DNA of 64,000 nt from Mycobacterium kyorinense (GTDB taxonomy: Bacteria; Actinomycetota; Actinomycetes; Mycobacteriales; Mycobacteriaceae). Under the pieces are notes generated by a model. The model had not been told where the DNA came from. It made no database searches and saw nothing but the letters and a program-made list of their open reading frames with translations. The translations under genes and the position numbers were made by a program. The stretch spans positions 1 through 64,000 of the forward strand of contig NZ_LZKJ01000116.1 in assembly GCF_001672775.1 (NCBI RefSeq), given 5' to 3'. The number at the start of each line of letters is the position of its first letter. Positions within the stretch are counted from its first letter, which is position 1. Shown in pieces: positions 54,397-64,000 of the stretch.

Positions 54397-54945
54397 ATGA
54401 CGCAGTTCACTGTGCCGGGCCTGACCGACAAGCAGGGCGCTCAGGTCGCCGAGCTGCTGCAGCGGCAGCTGAGCACCTACAACGATCTTCACCTGACCCT
54501 GAAGCACGTCCACTGGAACGTCGTTGGGCCCAACTTCATCGGCGTGCACGAAATGATCGATCCGCAAGTGGAATTGGTGCGCGGTTACGCCGACGAGGTT
54601 GCCGAGCGCATCGCTGCCCTGGGCGGGTCGCCGCAGGGCACGCCCGGTGCCGTCATTCGCGATCGCAGCTGGGACGACTATTCGGTCGGCCGCGACACCG
54701 TGCAAGCGCATCTGGCCGCGCTCGACGTGGTCTACACCGGCGTGATCGAAGATGTTCGGCGAGCGATCGATGACACCGAGGAACTGGACAAGGTCACCCA
54801 GGACATCCTGATCGACCACGCCGCCGAGCTGGAGAAGTTCCAGTGGTTTGTGCGGGCGCACCTGGAGAACTCCGGCGGCAAACTCGCCCACGAGGGCTCA
54901 CCCACCGAACGGGGCGCGGCCAGCGCGGCTCGTAAGAAGGCGTAA
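54397..54945 (+). CDS. dps: DNA-protection during starvation protein (Dps)
   Basis: This 182-aa ferritin-like protein has the Dps ferroxidase ligands in HVHWNVVGPNFIGVHEMIDPQVELVRGYADEVAERI (His39, His51, Asp66, Glu70). It has a lysine/arginine-rich C-terminal tail (AARKKA) that in mycobacterial Dps1 binds DNA. It stores iron and protects DNA from peroxide. M. tuberculosis lacks a Dps gene. Start ATG with AAGGGAGC upstream. Confidence 0.93.
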   Translation: MTQFTVPGLTDKQGAQVAELLQRQLSTYNDLHLTLKHVHWNVVGPNFIGVHEMIDPQVELVRGYADEVAERIAALGGSPQGTPGAVIRDRSWDDYSVGRDTVQAHLAALDVVYTGVIEDVRRAIDDTEELDKVTQDILIDHAAELEKFQWFVRAHLENSGGKLAHEGSPTERGAASAARKKA

Positions 54946-55005
54946 CCGGCGGAATAATCGGACCGCAGTCCGGTTATAGCGGGTAGCTCTACCAAGGAGG
55001 TACCG

Positions 55006-55992
55006 TTGCCCGCCATCACCGCCGACACCTTGACCCTGCCGCGAGTGTCCGCCGCGGCCGCCGCCGACACCGAACGGCCGGTCCGGTCGATCACCACCGG
55101 CCCGCGCGGCTACGAAGGTGAGGGATTTCCCGTCGTCAGGGCGTTCGCCGGGGTCAGCACAGCGGCGCTGGATCCGTTTGTGCACATGGACCAGATGGGC
55201 GCCGTCGAATACCTGCCCGGCGAACCCAGAGGAACCGACTGGCATCCGCACCGCGGCTTCGAAACGGTCACCTACATGATCGATGGCCGGTTCGCCCACC
55301 AGGATTCGCACTGCGGCGGTGGGCTGATTGGTGACGGCGCCACCCAATGGATGACGGCGGGTTCGGGCATCCTGCACATCGAGACACCGCCGGCCGAACT
55401 GGTCGAAAGCGGAGGGGTGTTCCACGGCATCCAGCTGTGGGTGAATCTGCCGAAAGTGCATAAGTTCGCCGCACCCCGGTACCAGTCCATCGAGGGCGAC
55501 GACGTCACACTGCTGGCATCCGAGGACGGCGGTGCGCTGATCCGCATCATCGCCGGCGATATCGACGGCCACCGCGGTCCTGGTCGCACGTATACCCCGA
55601 TTACGTTGGCGCACGCCACTATCGAGCCTGGCGCCCGGCTGAACATCCCGTGGAAGCGAGACTTCAACGCACTGGTCTATGTGCTGTCCGGTCGGGGATC
55701 TGTGGGACCGGTGGGACACCCGATCCGGCATGGCCAATTGGCGGTCATGGGACCCGGAGATCGGCTGACCGTCGCCGCCGCCGATTCCCAGGACGCGCCC
55801 GCCCCGGCGTTGGAGGTGCTGGTGCTAGGTGGCCGCCCGATTCGAGAGGCAGTGATGCACTACGGGCCGTTCGTGATGAGCACCAAGACGGAGTTGATCG
55901 AGGCGATCGAGGACTTTCAGGCGGGCAAGTTCGGCAGCGTTCCGCCCGGCGCGCTGATGCCGCACGGGCCCCGGCGCCCCCGGCTCGGCTAA
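55006..55992 (+). CDS. Pirin-family cupin protein
   Basis: This 328-aa bicupin pirin has the N-terminal metal-binding block DWHPHRGFETVTYMIDG with two histidines, and later MTAGSGILHIETPP and FHGIQLWVNLP. The second cupin ends with APALEVLVLGGRPIREAVMHYGPFVMST. Bacterial pirins include quercetinase-like dioxygenases and redox regulators. The TTG start at 55006 follows a near-consensus AAGGAGG 5 bases upstream. It follows dps by 60 bp. Confidence 0.88.
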   Translation: MPAITADTLTLPRVSAAAAADTERPVRSITTGPRGYEGEGFPVVRAFAGVSTAALDPFVHMDQMGAVEYLPGEPRGTDWHPHRGFETVTYMIDGRFAHQDSHCGGGLIGDGATQWMTAGSGILHIETPPAELVESGGVFHGIQLWVNLPKVHKFAAPRYQSIEGDDVTLLASEDGGALIRIIAGDIDGHRGPGRTYTPITLAHATIEPGARLNIPWKRDFNALVYVLSGRGSVGPVGHPIRHGQLAVMGPGDRLTVAAADSQDAPAPALEVLVLGGRPIREAVMHYGPFVMSTKTELIEAIEDFQAGKFGSVPPGALMPHGPRRPRLG

Positions 55993-56041
55993 CTCCGGCC
56001 GACCCCGACCACGATGACGGGCAGCCTGTAGCTGGCAAACT

Positions 56042-56065
56042 GATCGGCGTCGGCGGACGCCGATC
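56042..56065 (+). terminator. Perfect 10-bp hairpin after pirin
   Basis: GATCGGCGTC and GACGCCGATC pair perfectly around a GGCG loop, 50 bases after the pirin stop. No T-run. The remaining sequence to 56206 holds no convincing gene. Confidence 0.6.
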
Positions 56066-56206
56066 GCCAACCGCACCGCCCACGGTTGTCCGGTGAGCAA
56101 CCCCGCCGCCGTCGCGATGTAGGGCGCCCGGCCGCTAGACGTCTTTCGGTGCGCGTAGAGGCGGTTTGCGCGGCGAGACGGCCCATCGAGCCGGGGAGCC
56201 GGCAAT

Positions 56207-56863
56207 GTGATCTATGGCACAATCGAGGATGTGCCGCATCCCGCGAGCCGGGGGCCCGGTCGCCCCCCTGCAGCGAAGGCGGCCGACACGCGTAGGCGCA
56301 TCATGCTTGCGGCTCGGGACGTGTTCAGCGAACGCGGCTACGAGGCCGCCACCTTCCAGGCCATCGCGCTGCGTGCCGACCTCACCCGACCGGCGATCAA
56401 TCACTACTTTTCGAGTAAACGAGCCCTGTATCACGAAGTCGTGGAGCAGACCAACGACCTGCTGATCCAAGCGGGCATTGCCCGGGCGCAGGGCGAGACG
56501 ACGTTGATCGGTCAGCTCTCGGCGTTCCTTGCCGCCGCGCTCGAAGCCGACTCCCAAAACCGTTCGGCCGCGAGGTTTCTGGTGACATCCGCGCTGGAAT
56601 CGCAGCGCCACCCGGATCTGAAAAGCAGCCAGAACGATTCGATGCGACGGACCCGCGAATTCCTGATCCAGGCAAGCCGCGACGCGATCGAACGCGGCGA
56701 ACTCACCGCCGATACCGATGCCGAATCGTTGACCGAAGTGCTGCTGGCGGTGTTGTGCGGGGTGGGCTTCTACTCCGGCTTTGTGGAAAGCGCTCACGAG
56801 ATGGAAGCGGTCATCACCGAATTGGCGCGCCTGCTGGCCGGCGCGCACTGGCGGCCGCAGTAG
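56207..56863 (+). CDS. TetR-family transcriptional regulator
   Basis: This 218-aa TetR protein has its HTH at about residues 27-75 (RRRIMLAARDVFSERGYEAATFQAIALRADLTRPAINHYFSSKRALYHEV). It corresponds by position to Rv0144. The start GTG at 56207 has GGGGAG 11 bases upstream; a later GTG at 56231 lacks spacing for a ribosome-binding site. It is likely to control the methyltransferase operon 62 bp downstream through the CCTAA-N4-TTAGG palindrome. Confidence 0.85.
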   Translation: MIYGTIEDVPHPASRGPGRPPAAKAADTRRRIMLAARDVFSERGYEAATFQAIALRADLTRPAINHYFSSKRALYHEVVEQTNDLLIQAGIARAQGETTLIGQLSAFLAAALEADSQNRSAARFLVTSALESQRHPDLKSSQNDSMRRTREFLIQASRDAIERGELTADTDAESLTEVLLAVLCGVGFYSGFVESAHEMEAVITELARLLAGAHWRPQ

Positions 56864-56902
56864 GTGTTCACCGGCAGTGAGATAAGGCACAGCGGCATAT
56901 AG

Positions 56903-56924
56903 GTTGCCTAACTTATTAGGTAGC
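56903..56924. promoter_or_regulatory. Palindrome centred on CCTAA-CTTA-TTAGG upstream of the methyltransferase
   Basis: Perfect 5-bp arms (56907-56911 and 56916-56920) extend by further pairs (G903/C924, T905/A922) with G.T wobbles between. It ends next to the ATG at 56925. The TetR gene just upstream is the candidate binder. The orientation is the reverse of an IdeR box, so iron control is not suggested. Confidence 0.5.
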
Positions 56925-57884
56925 ATGGGCCGCGGCATGACTGATCTGGACGAAGCGCACTGCGTACGAACCGCTGGCGATAGCTGGGACATCATCGAAA
57001 GTGTCGGCGCCACTGCGGTGATGGTTGCCGCCGCCCGCGCCGTCGAGACCGAATCGGCCGATCCGCTGATTCGCGACGAGTTCGCCCGTGTGCTGGTGAC
57101 GGCAGCGGGTGCGGGCTGGACGCAGTTGGCCAACCCGGACCTGGAATGGATCGGCGACGACGAGCCCGGCCGACGAGCCCACCGCGTGGCCGTCGACTAC
57201 CAGGCCGTGCGCACGCATTTCTTCGACGAATACTTCACCGAGGCGGCCCAGCGCGGTGTGCGACAGGCGGTGATCCTGGCCGCCGGGCTCGACTCGCGCG
57301 CCTACCGGCTGGACTGGCCGGCGGGCACCACCGTCTATGAGATCGATCAGCCCAAAGTGCTGCAGTACAAGTCAAGCGTCCTGGAATCGGCCGGCGCGGC
57401 TCCCCGTGCTGCGCGCCAGCCGGTCGCAGTGGACCTGCGGGACGACTGGCCGGCCGCACTGGATGCAGCCGGCTTCGACCGTACCCAGCCCACGGCATGG
57501 CTGGCCGAGGGTTTGCTGCCCTACCTGCCCTCCGATGCCCAGGACCGGCTTTTCGAGAAGATCAGTGCACTGAGCGCGCCCGGCAGCCAGTTCGCCGTCG
57601 AGGTCTTCAGCTTCGACGCCACCAACGAGCGGCGCCGAGCGGCCCGACGCGCACGGTGGGCGCGCATGCAGCGGCTCGGGTTGGACGTCAACGTGGAAAG
57701 CCTGACCTACCGCGAAGGCGACCGCGCCGACGCCGCGCGGTGGCTGACCGAGCACGGCTGGCAGATACATGCAGTGGGCAACCGCGACGAAATGACCCGG
57801 CTCGGCCGACCGATCCCCCACGACCTGCTCGAAGAGAGCATCGTCAGCACGTTGGTGCGCGCGCGACTCACGCCAACCAGCTGA
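56925..57884 (+). CDS. SAM-dependent methyltransferase (Rv0145-like)
   Basis: This 319-aa protein belongs to the large mycobacterial putative SAM methyltransferase family. It has [24 protein letters not shown], a [13 protein letters not shown] block, the SAM loop [17 protein letters not shown], and [15 protein letters not shown]. Function is unknown; carboxyl methylation has been suggested from LCM similarity. Start ATG at 56925; 56937 is an alternative. Near-tandem with the next gene (33 bp). Confidence 0.85.
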   Translation: MGRGMTDLDEAHCVRTAGDSWDIIESVGATAVMVAAARAVETESADPLIRDEFARVLVTAAGAGWTQLANPDLEWIGDDEPGRRAHRVAVDYQAVRTHFFDEYFTEAAQRGVRQAVILAAGLDSRAYRLDWPAGTTVYEIDQPKVLQYKSSVLESAGAAPRAARQPVAVDLRDDWPAALDAAGFDRTQPTAWLAEGLLPYLPSDAQDRLFEKISALSAPGSQFAVEVFSFDATNERRRAARRARWARMQRLGLDVNVESLTYREGDRADAARWLTEHGWQIHAVGNRDEMTRLGRPIPHDLLEESIVSTLVRARLTPTS

Positions 57885-58856
<972 letters not shown>

Positions 58857-58936
58857 CTCCGGCCTGACCGGGCATCTGTTGCCCAACCGGGTGGTTGATT
58901 AGGATTGGGCTTCCGCCGGTCAGGAAGGGGACCCCT

Positions 58937-60343
58937 GTGACCACCGAAGCCGCCGCAAACACCGCCACAACGCCCGGCAGCGACGTCGCGAAAACCGTCG
59001 CTCGGCTGCGGCAGACTTTCGCGACCGGAAGAACCCGAAGTCTGGAATGGCGGCGCAGCCAGTTGCGTGGCCTCGAGCGGATGATGACCGAAAACGAGTC
59101 GGCGATCGCCGCCGCGCTCGAAACCGACCTCGACCGCAAACCGTTCGAGGCGTGGCTGGCCGACAGCGCATCCACCGCCGGGGAAGCGCGCTACGCCGCC
59201 AAACACGTCAAAAAATGGATGCGTCGCAAGTACCGCCTCCTCGAGCTCGCGCAGCTGCCGGGGCGCGGCTGGGTGGAGTACGAGCCCTACGGCACGGTGT
59301 TGATCATCGGCGCATGGAACTACCCCTTCTACTTGACGCTCGGTCCGGCGGTAGGAGCGATCGCCGCCGGCAACGCGGTGGTGCTCAAGCCTTCGGAAAT
59401 CGCACCGGCGTCGTCGGCGCTGATGGCCGAGCTGGTGCCCAAGTATCTGGACAGCGACGCGATCGCGGTGGTCGAGGGCGACGGCGCGGTCAGCCAGGAA
59501 TTGATCGCCCAGGGCTTCGACCGGGTGTTGTTCACCGGGGGCACTGAGATCGGCCGCAAAGTCTATGAGGGCGCGGCGCCGCATCTGACGCCGGTCACGC
59601 TCGAGTTGGGCGGAAAGAGCCCGGTGATCGTGGCGGCCGACGCCGACGTCGACGTCGCGGCCAAGCGGATCGCCTGGATCAAACTGATGAACGCCGGGCA
59701 GACCTGCGTGGCACCCGATTACGTGCTGGCCGACACCACGATCCGCGACGAGCTGGTCGACAAGATCGGCGAGGCCATCACGAAGTTCCGGGCTGCGGAA
59801 CCGGGCGGGATGCGCATTGTCAACCAACGTCAATTCGACCGGCTGACCGGCTATCTGTCCGACACGAAAGGAACGATCGCGTTGGGCGGCGAGTTCGATG
59901 CCGCGGCCCTGCGCCTGCAGCCCACCGTCGTCGTCGACCCTGACCCCGACGAGCCGCTGATGACCAGCGAGATCTTCGGCCCGATCTTGCCGATCATTTC
60001 GGTGCAATCACTCGACGACGCAATACGTTTCGTCAACTCGCGGCCCAAGCCGTTGTCGGCCTACCTGTTCACCAAGACCCGGGCCGTCCGGGAGCGGGTG
60101 ATCTCCGAGGTGCCGGCGGGCGGCATGCTGGTCAACCATCTCGCCTTCCAGGTGACCACCGCCAAGCTGCCGTTCGGCGGAGTCGGTGCCTCGGGCATGG
60201 GCGCCTACCACGGCCGGTGGGGCTTCGAGGAATTCAGCCACCGCAAGACGGTGCTGACCAAGCCGACCCGACCCGACGTCTCGAGCATGATCTACCCGCC
60301 GTATACAGAGAAGGCGTGGAAGTTGGCACGCCGGCTGTTCTGA
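58937..60343 (+). CDS. Aldehyde dehydrogenase (class 3-like)
   Basis: This 468-aa ALDH has GTVLIIGAWNYPFYLTLGPAVGAIAAGN (NAD region), TLELGGKSPVIV, and NAGQTCVAPDYVL with the catalytic cysteine. The C-terminus is helix-rich (SSMIYPPYTEKAWKLARRLF), as in class 3 ALDH/fatty aldehyde enzymes. It corresponds to Rv0147. GTG at 58937 follows GGAAGGGG. It oxidises a medium/long aldehyde (inference). Confidence 0.92.
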   Translation: MTTEAAANTATTPGSDVAKTVARLRQTFATGRTRSLEWRRSQLRGLERMMTENESAIAAALETDLDRKPFEAWLADSASTAGEARYAAKHVKKWMRRKYRLLELAQLPGRGWVEYEPYGTVLIIGAWNYPFYLTLGPAVGAIAAGNAVVLKPSEIAPASSALMAELVPKYLDSDAIAVVEGDGAVSQELIAQGFDRVLFTGGTEIGRKVYEGAAPHLTPVTLELGGKSPVIVAADADVDVAAKRIAWIKLMNAGQTCVAPDYVLADTTIRDELVDKIGEAITKFRAAEPGGMRIVNQRQFDRLTGYLSDTKGTIALGGEFDAAALRLQPTVVVDPDPDEPLMTSEIFGPILPIISVQSLDDAIRFVNSRPKPLSAYLFTKTRAVRERVISEVPAGGMLVNHLAFQVTTAKLPFGGVGASGMGAYHGRWGFEEFSHRKTVLTKPTRPDVSSMIYPPYTEKAWKLARRLF

Positions 60344-60436
60344 GGTACCAGCGTCCGAATTAGACCGCCTGGCGACGACGTGGGCCGTGCTGCGGCCTGA
60401 GAAGGAGTCGGGTAATCGATAACCGAAAGGAAGTCC

Positions 60437-61297
60437 ATGCCTGGAGTGCAAGATCGTGTCGTCGTCGTCACCGGAGCCGGCGGGGGACTGGGGCGCGAGT
60501 ACGCCCTGACTCTTGCGCGCGAAGGCGCCAGCGTCGTCGTCAACGACCTCGGCGGAGCGCGCGACGGTACCGGTGCAGGTTCGGCGATGGCCGACCAGGT
60601 GGTCGCCGAGATCAAAGACGCGGGCGGCCGCGCGGTCGCCAACTACGACAGCGTCGCGGATGAGAGCGGTGCGGCCAACATCGTCAAGACAGCGCTCGAC
60701 GAATTCGGCGCCATCCACGGTGTGGTGAGCAACGCCGGGATTCTGCGGGACGGCACCTTCCACAAGATGTCGTTCGAGAACTGGGACGCCGTGCTCAAAG
60801 TGCACCTCTACGGCGGCTACAACGTAATCCGTGCCGCCTGGCCGCACTTCCGTGAGCAGAGCTACGGCCGGGTGGTGGTGGCAACGTCGACTAGCGGGTT
60901 GTTCGGCAACTTCGGCCAGGCCAACTACGGGGCGGCCAAGCTGGGCCTGGTGGGCTTGATCAACACGTTGGCGCAAGAGGGCGCCAAGTACAACATTCAC
61001 GCCAACGCGCTGGCGCCGATCGCCGCCACGCGGATGACCCAGGACATCCTGCCGCCCGAGGTGTTTGAAAAGCTCACACCGGAATTCGTGGCGCCGGTGG
61101 TCGCCTACCTGTGCACCGAGGAATCGGACGACACCGGATCGGTGTTCATCGTCGGTGGCGGCAAAGTGCAGCGCACGGCGCTGTTCCAGAACGACGGCGT
61201 CACCTTCGAGAATCCGCCGTCCGTCGACGACATCGCCGGGCAGTGGTCGACGATCACCGACCTCTCCGGGGCGCAGCAGGCCAAGTTCTCGTTATAG
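60437..61297 (+). CDS. SDR family oxidoreductase (Rv0148-like)
   Basis: This 286-aa SDR has TGAGGGLGREYALTLAREGASVVVNDLGG. SNAG is near residue 100 and the active site is in QANYGAAKLGLVG. It belongs to the 17beta-HSD4-type (R)-hydroxyacyl-CoA dehydrogenases. It corresponds to Rv0148. A GGTAATCGATAACC near-palindrome (60411-60424) precedes its GAAAGGAAG ribosome-binding site. Confidence 0.9.
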   Translation: MPGVQDRVVVVTGAGGGLGREYALTLAREGASVVVNDLGGARDGTGAGSAMADQVVAEIKDAGGRAVANYDSVADESGAANIVKTALDEFGAIHGVVSNAGILRDGTFHKMSFENWDAVLKVHLYGGYNVIRAAWPHFREQSYGRVVVATSTSGLFGNFGQANYGAAKLGLVGLINTLAQEGAKYNIHANALAPIAATRMTQDILPPEVFEKLTPEFVAPVVAYLCTEESDDTGSVFIVGGGKVQRTALFQNDGVTFENPPSVDDIAGQWSTITDLSGAQQAKFSL

Positions 61298-61306
61298 CGG
61301 CATGCC

Positions 61307-62275
61307 GTGAAAGCCTGTGTAGTACAGGAACTCTCAGGCCCGTCGGGCATGGTGTACACCGACGTCGATGATGTCTGCGGTAACCAGGACACGGTGGTCG
61401 TCGACGTCTGCGCCGCCGGGGTGTGCTTTCCCGACCTGCTGTTAAGCAGAGGCGAATACCAACTGAAGCTGCCACCGCCGTTCATACCCGGCATGGAGGC
61501 CGCGGGCGTGGTGCGCTGGGCGCCTGAAGAATCCGGTGTCCGGGTAGGCGAGCGGGTATCGGCGTTCGGGGTGCTCGGCGGCTTCGCCGAGCAGGTGGTT
61601 GTGCCTGTCGACAACGTGATCCGCAGCCCCGCGGAACTCGATGACGCCGAGGCGGTGTCGCTGCTGGTCAACTACAACACGATGTATTTCGCACTGACCC
61701 GCCGGGCTGCGATGCGGCCGGGAGACACGGTTCTGGTGCTGGGCGCGGCCGGCGGGGTGGGCACCGCGGCGATTCAGGTGGCCAAAGCGATGGGTGCCTG
61801 TGAAGTGATCGCCGTGGTTCACCGATCGGGTGCAACGGAATTCGTCGAGTCGCTGGGCGCCGACGTGGTGCTGCCGTTGACCGAGGGCTGGGCGCAGGCG
61901 GTGCGTGACGTCACTTATGGCCGCGGCGTCGACATCGTCGTCGATCCCGTCGGCGGGGATGCGTTCGACGACGCCATCCGGGTGCTGGCCGTCGACGGCA
62001 AGCTACTGGTCATCGGCTTCGCTGCCGGCGGCATTCCTACCGTCAAAGTCAATCGGCTACTCCTGCGCAACGTCAGCGTGGTGGGCGTGGCTTGGGGCGA
62101 ATACCTCAACAAGGTGCCGGGCTCGGCCAAGTTGTTCGCCTGGGGTCTTAGTGAACTGGTGGCGCTGGGGCTCAAACCACCGCCGCCGCAACGCTATCCG
62201 CTGTCGGATGGGCCCGCCGCGCTGCAGCGCCTGGCTGACGGCGGCGTGCTCGGCAAGGTGGTTTTGGAGCCGTAG
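61307..62275 (+). CDS. NADPH:quinone oxidoreductase family (MDR superfamily)
   Basis: This 322-aa medium-chain reductase has a GroES-like N-terminal domain without zinc ligands. The NADPH loop is GDTVLVLGAAGGVGTAAIQVAKAMG, and the GLSELVALGL plus PPQRYPL end resembles quinone oxidoreductases. It corresponds to Rv0149. It starts with GTG 9 bases after the SDR and its stop touches the next start by one base. Confidence 0.9.
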   Translation: MKACVVQELSGPSGMVYTDVDDVCGNQDTVVVDVCAAGVCFPDLLLSRGEYQLKLPPPFIPGMEAAGVVRWAPEESGVRVGERVSAFGVLGGFAEQVVVPVDNVIRSPAELDDAEAVSLLVNYNTMYFALTRRAAMRPGDTVLVLGAAGGVGTAAIQVAKAMGACEVIAVVHRSGATEFVESLGADVVLPLTEGWAQAVRDVTYGRGVDIVVDPVGGDAFDDAIRVLAVDGKLLVIGFAAGGIPTVKVNRLLLRNVSVVGVAWGEYLNKVPGSAKLFAWGLSELVALGLKPPPPQRYPLSDGPAALQRLADGGVLGKVVLEP

Positions 62276-62754
62276 TGAGCACCGGTGGGGTGGTCTTGGT
62301 CGCGCTCGCGATCGCCATCGGCCTCATCGGCGTCGTTGTACCGATGCTGCCAGGGTCGGCGCTGGTATTTGCGGCTATCGCGGTGTGGGCTGCCGTCGAG
62401 CGGACGGCCACGTCGTGGGTGACGCTTGGCGTCGCTGCCGCGCTGCTGGGCGCCGGCGTGGTGGTCAAGTATCTGTGGCCGGTGCGTCGGATGCGCCGTG
62501 CCGAGGTGGCGATGTCGAGTCTTGTCGTCGGTGGATTGCTCGGCATCGTCGGTTTTTTCGTGATTCCGGTACTGGGGTTGCCGATCGGCTTCGTGGGCGG
62601 CATCTATCTGGCTGAGTTGACACACGGGCGCGACCAGCGAAGCGCATGGGTAGCAACCGTGCACGCATTGAAAGGCGTGGCGCTGTCCGTGGGTGTAGAA
62701 CTGACCGCCGCGCTGCTCGCCACTGTGGCGTGGATTATCGCCGTCGCTTTCTAG
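62275..62754 (+). CDS. DUF456 small membrane protein
   Basis: The 159-aa protein has about four hydrophobic helices and the DUF456 pattern (GLIGVVVPMLPGSALVFAAIAVWA..., then FFVIPVLGLPIGFVGGIYLAEL). It is thought to be an integral membrane protein of unknown function. It starts with GTG overlapping the quinone oxidoreductase stop and ends 79 bp before the kinase. Confidence 0.82.
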   Translation: MSTGGVVLVALAIAIGLIGVVVPMLPGSALVFAAIAVWAAVERTATSWVTLGVAAALLGAGVVVKYLWPVRRMRRAEVAMSSLVVGGLLGIVGFFVIPVLGLPIGFVGGIYLAELTHGRDQRSAWVATVHALKGVALSVGVELTAALLATVAWIIAVAF

Positions 62755-62833
62755 GGTATCGGCGGGCACCGAGACCAAGTGGAAGTAGCGTATGGCCTGC
62801 GGGTCGACCGACTCCGCATCGGAGGTGCTGTAG

Positions 62834-64000
62834 ATGCTGGCGGCCGGGTCGATGGTGGCCGGATACCGTATCGAACGCATCCTTGGTGTCGGCGGGATGG
62901 GCGCGGTGTACCTGGCCGCCAATCCGACCCTGCCGCGATTCGACGCACTCAAGGTCCTGTCCCCCGAGCTGTCACGTGATCCCGATTTCCGGGCCCGCTT
63001 CACCCGCGAAGCCGATGTGGCCGCCGCGCTGCAACATCCGCAGATCGTCTCGGTGTACAACCGCGGGCACACCGATGACGGCCAGCTGTGGATTGCCATG
63101 CAATTCGTCGACGGCACCGACGCCGACGACGCGCTGCGCGCAGGGACCATGACACCGCAGCGCGCCGTGCACATCATCACCGAGGTAGCCAAAGCTTTGG
63201 ACTTCGCCCATCAACGTCATGTCGTGCACCGCGACGTCAAGCCCGCGAATTTTTTGCTCTCCGGGCCCGTAGGCGTCCAAGAGCAAGTGCTGCTAGGCGA
63301 TTTCGGCATCGCCCGCGCCCTCGACGACGTCGGTTTGACCGCAACCGGATCGGTGATGGCCACCATCGCCTATGCGGCACCGGAAGTGTTGTCCACCTCG
63401 CGGTTTGACGGCCGCGCCGACATCTACTCGTTGGGCTGCACACTGTTTCGGCTTCTGACCGGCAAGCCCCCGTTTTCCGGCCGCAATGGGCCGGCCGCCG
63501 TGATGCTGGCTCATCTGCAACAGCCCCCGCCACGCGTCACCGATCTCGTGCCCGGATTGCCGCCCGCGCTCGACTACGTGATCGCGACCGCGATGGCAAA
63601 GGATCCCGGCGCCCGGTTCGCCACCGCGTCCGACTTGGCCCACGCGGCCGCAGCCGCGCTGCGCGACCCCACCCTGAGGTTACGAGCGCCGATGCCGGCG
63701 GTGCCGACCACCGACGTCGTTTCCTACCCGCAGATGCAGGGCAGCGACAGCGCACCGTGGTGGCAAAACGAGGCACCGCGCACCATGGGCACCCCGGCCG
63801 CACCCCCGCCAGCGCCCCAGCGGCGCCGGCGGACCGTCATCGGTGCCGGCATCGGCGCGGCGGCGCTGGTTGTGGCAACAGCAGTCGCCGTGGCGGTATG
63901 GCCGGATGCGGCCGACAGCACCCCGCGTGGTCCCGCCGCACAATCCAATCCGACACCAGCGCTGTCATCAGTACCGGCCCCAAGCTTCCAATCCGCCGCC
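62834..64000 (+). CDS. PknF/PknJ-like Ser/Thr protein kinase (3' end beyond window)
   Basis: The 389 visible codons are open to the last base. An N-terminal Hanks-type kinase domain (about residues 9-270) has a G-x-GGMG loop ([12 protein letters not shown]), Lys40 in ALKVL, the catalytic Asp134 in VHRDVKPAN, and Asp156 in GDFGIAR. A proline-rich linker leads to a transmembrane helix ([23 protein letters not shown]) near 335-357 and an extracytoplasmic part that continues outside. The ATG follows GGAGG by 9 bases. M. tuberculosis has no kinase here, so this is an insertion. Confidence 0.9.
   Translation, partial: MLAAGSMVAGYRIERILGVGGMGAVYLAANPTLPRFDALKVLSPELSRDPDFRARFTREADVAAALQHPQIVSVYNRGHTDDGQLWIAMQFVDGTDADDALRAGTMTPQRAVHIITEVAKALDFAHQRHVVHRDVKPANFLLSGPVGVQEQVLLGDFGIARALDDVGLTATGSVMATIAYAAPEVLSTSRFDGRADIYSLGCTLFRLLTGKPPFSGRNGPAAVMLAHLQQPPPRVTDLVPGLPPALDYVIATAMAKDPGARFATASDLAHAAAAALRDPTLRLRAPMPAVPTTDVVSYPQMQGSDSAPWWQNEAPRTMGTPAAPPPAPQRRRRTVIGAGIGAAALVVATAVAVAVWPDAADSTPRGPAAQSNPTPALSSVPAPSFQSAA

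Noticed and set aside
55993..56206. Possible gene remnant on the minus strand between pirin and TetR
   Set aside because: Short readable pieces exist in two frames, but I could not match them to any family and a hairpin explains part of the sequence.
56907..56920. IdeR (iron) box
   Set aside because: The half-sites are in the opposite order (CCTAA then TTAGG with 4-base gap) from the IdeR consensus TTAGG-N9-CCTAA.
60411..60424. GGTAATCGATAACC as a defined operator
   Set aside because: One mismatch and position just before a ribosome-binding site; no regulator points to it, so it was left only as a remark.

Overview
The window is 64 kb of high-GC actinobacterial DNA. Gene content and order point to a non-tuberculous Mycobacterium. 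Diagnostic genes include an antigen 85C mycolyltransferase (fbpC), treS-mak, fusA2, the pepA/Mtb32A protease, an LdtMt1-type L,D-transpeptidase, htdZ, fadE1, ephF, a CYP138-like P450 and msrA. From about 22.3 kb to 62.3 kb the order follows, as I remember it, the M. tuberculosis H37Rv block Rv0116c to Rv0149, with several extra cassettes inserted. I see no tRNA, rRNA, insertion sequence, CRISPR array or prophage.

Region 1 (1-0.93 kb): a 90-bp near-perfect inverted repeat flanks about 294 bp. Its right arm carries the promoter and first codons of a SRPBCC gene, so a divergent twin gene probably starts at the left window edge. Region 2 (0.9-16.7 kb): a divergent catabolic cluster. On the minus strand are a double beta-propeller protein, a HutC-type GntR regulator, two acyl-CoA ligases and an SDR. 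On the plus strand are a ThDP enzyme, an aldehyde dehydrogenase, two SDRs, a Rieske oxygenase, a Baeyer-Villiger monooxygenase and a CaiB/BaiF CoA-transferase. The set reads as oxygenation, ketone-to-ester conversion, CoA activation and carbon-carbon cleavage of an unidentified, probably cyclic, substrate. The shared intergenic region carries two palindromes, one of them HutC-like.

Region 3 (16.9-23.1 kb): a membrane acyltransferase with an SGNH domain, an O-methyltransferase, and a magnesium unit. The unit comprises an M-box riboswitch, a terminator-like hairpin, a proline-rich leader peptide, a 61-aa protein and an NRAMP-related transporter whose metal-site residues differ from Mn/Fe NRAMPs. 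The ldtA-like gene follows. Region 4 (23.3-33.3 kb): isochorismatase-scoA-scoB, fusA2, an F420/FMN-type oxidase, pepA, treS-mak (trehalose to maltose to maltose-1-phosphate, feeding glucan synthesis) and a DUF1275 membrane protein.

Region 5 (33.3-41.2 kb): a tandem-domain AsnC/Lrp regulator divergent from a luciferase-like oxidoreductase, then fbpC, a phosphodiesterase with an overlapping tiny acidic gene, htdZ, an alpha/beta hydrolase, fadE1, a SRPBCC protein and a GNAT acetyltransferase. Region 6 (41.2-52.9 kb): two proteins of unknown function, a TetR-controlled ferredoxin reductase/acyl desaturase pair, ephF, an orphan TOBE protein, TetR divergent from CYP138 across a six-fold GTAC array, a thioesterase, msrA, and a SnoaL/epimerase operon behind a KstR-type box. 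Region 7 (52.9-64 kb): a DNA glycosylase, Dps, pirin, and a TetR followed by two methyltransferases, an aldehyde dehydrogenase, an SDR, a quinone oxidoreductase, DUF456 and a PknF-type Ser/Thr kinase cut by the window end.

Two families of intergenic palindromes (two copies each) and several perfect hairpins sit between or after genes and probably serve as terminators.
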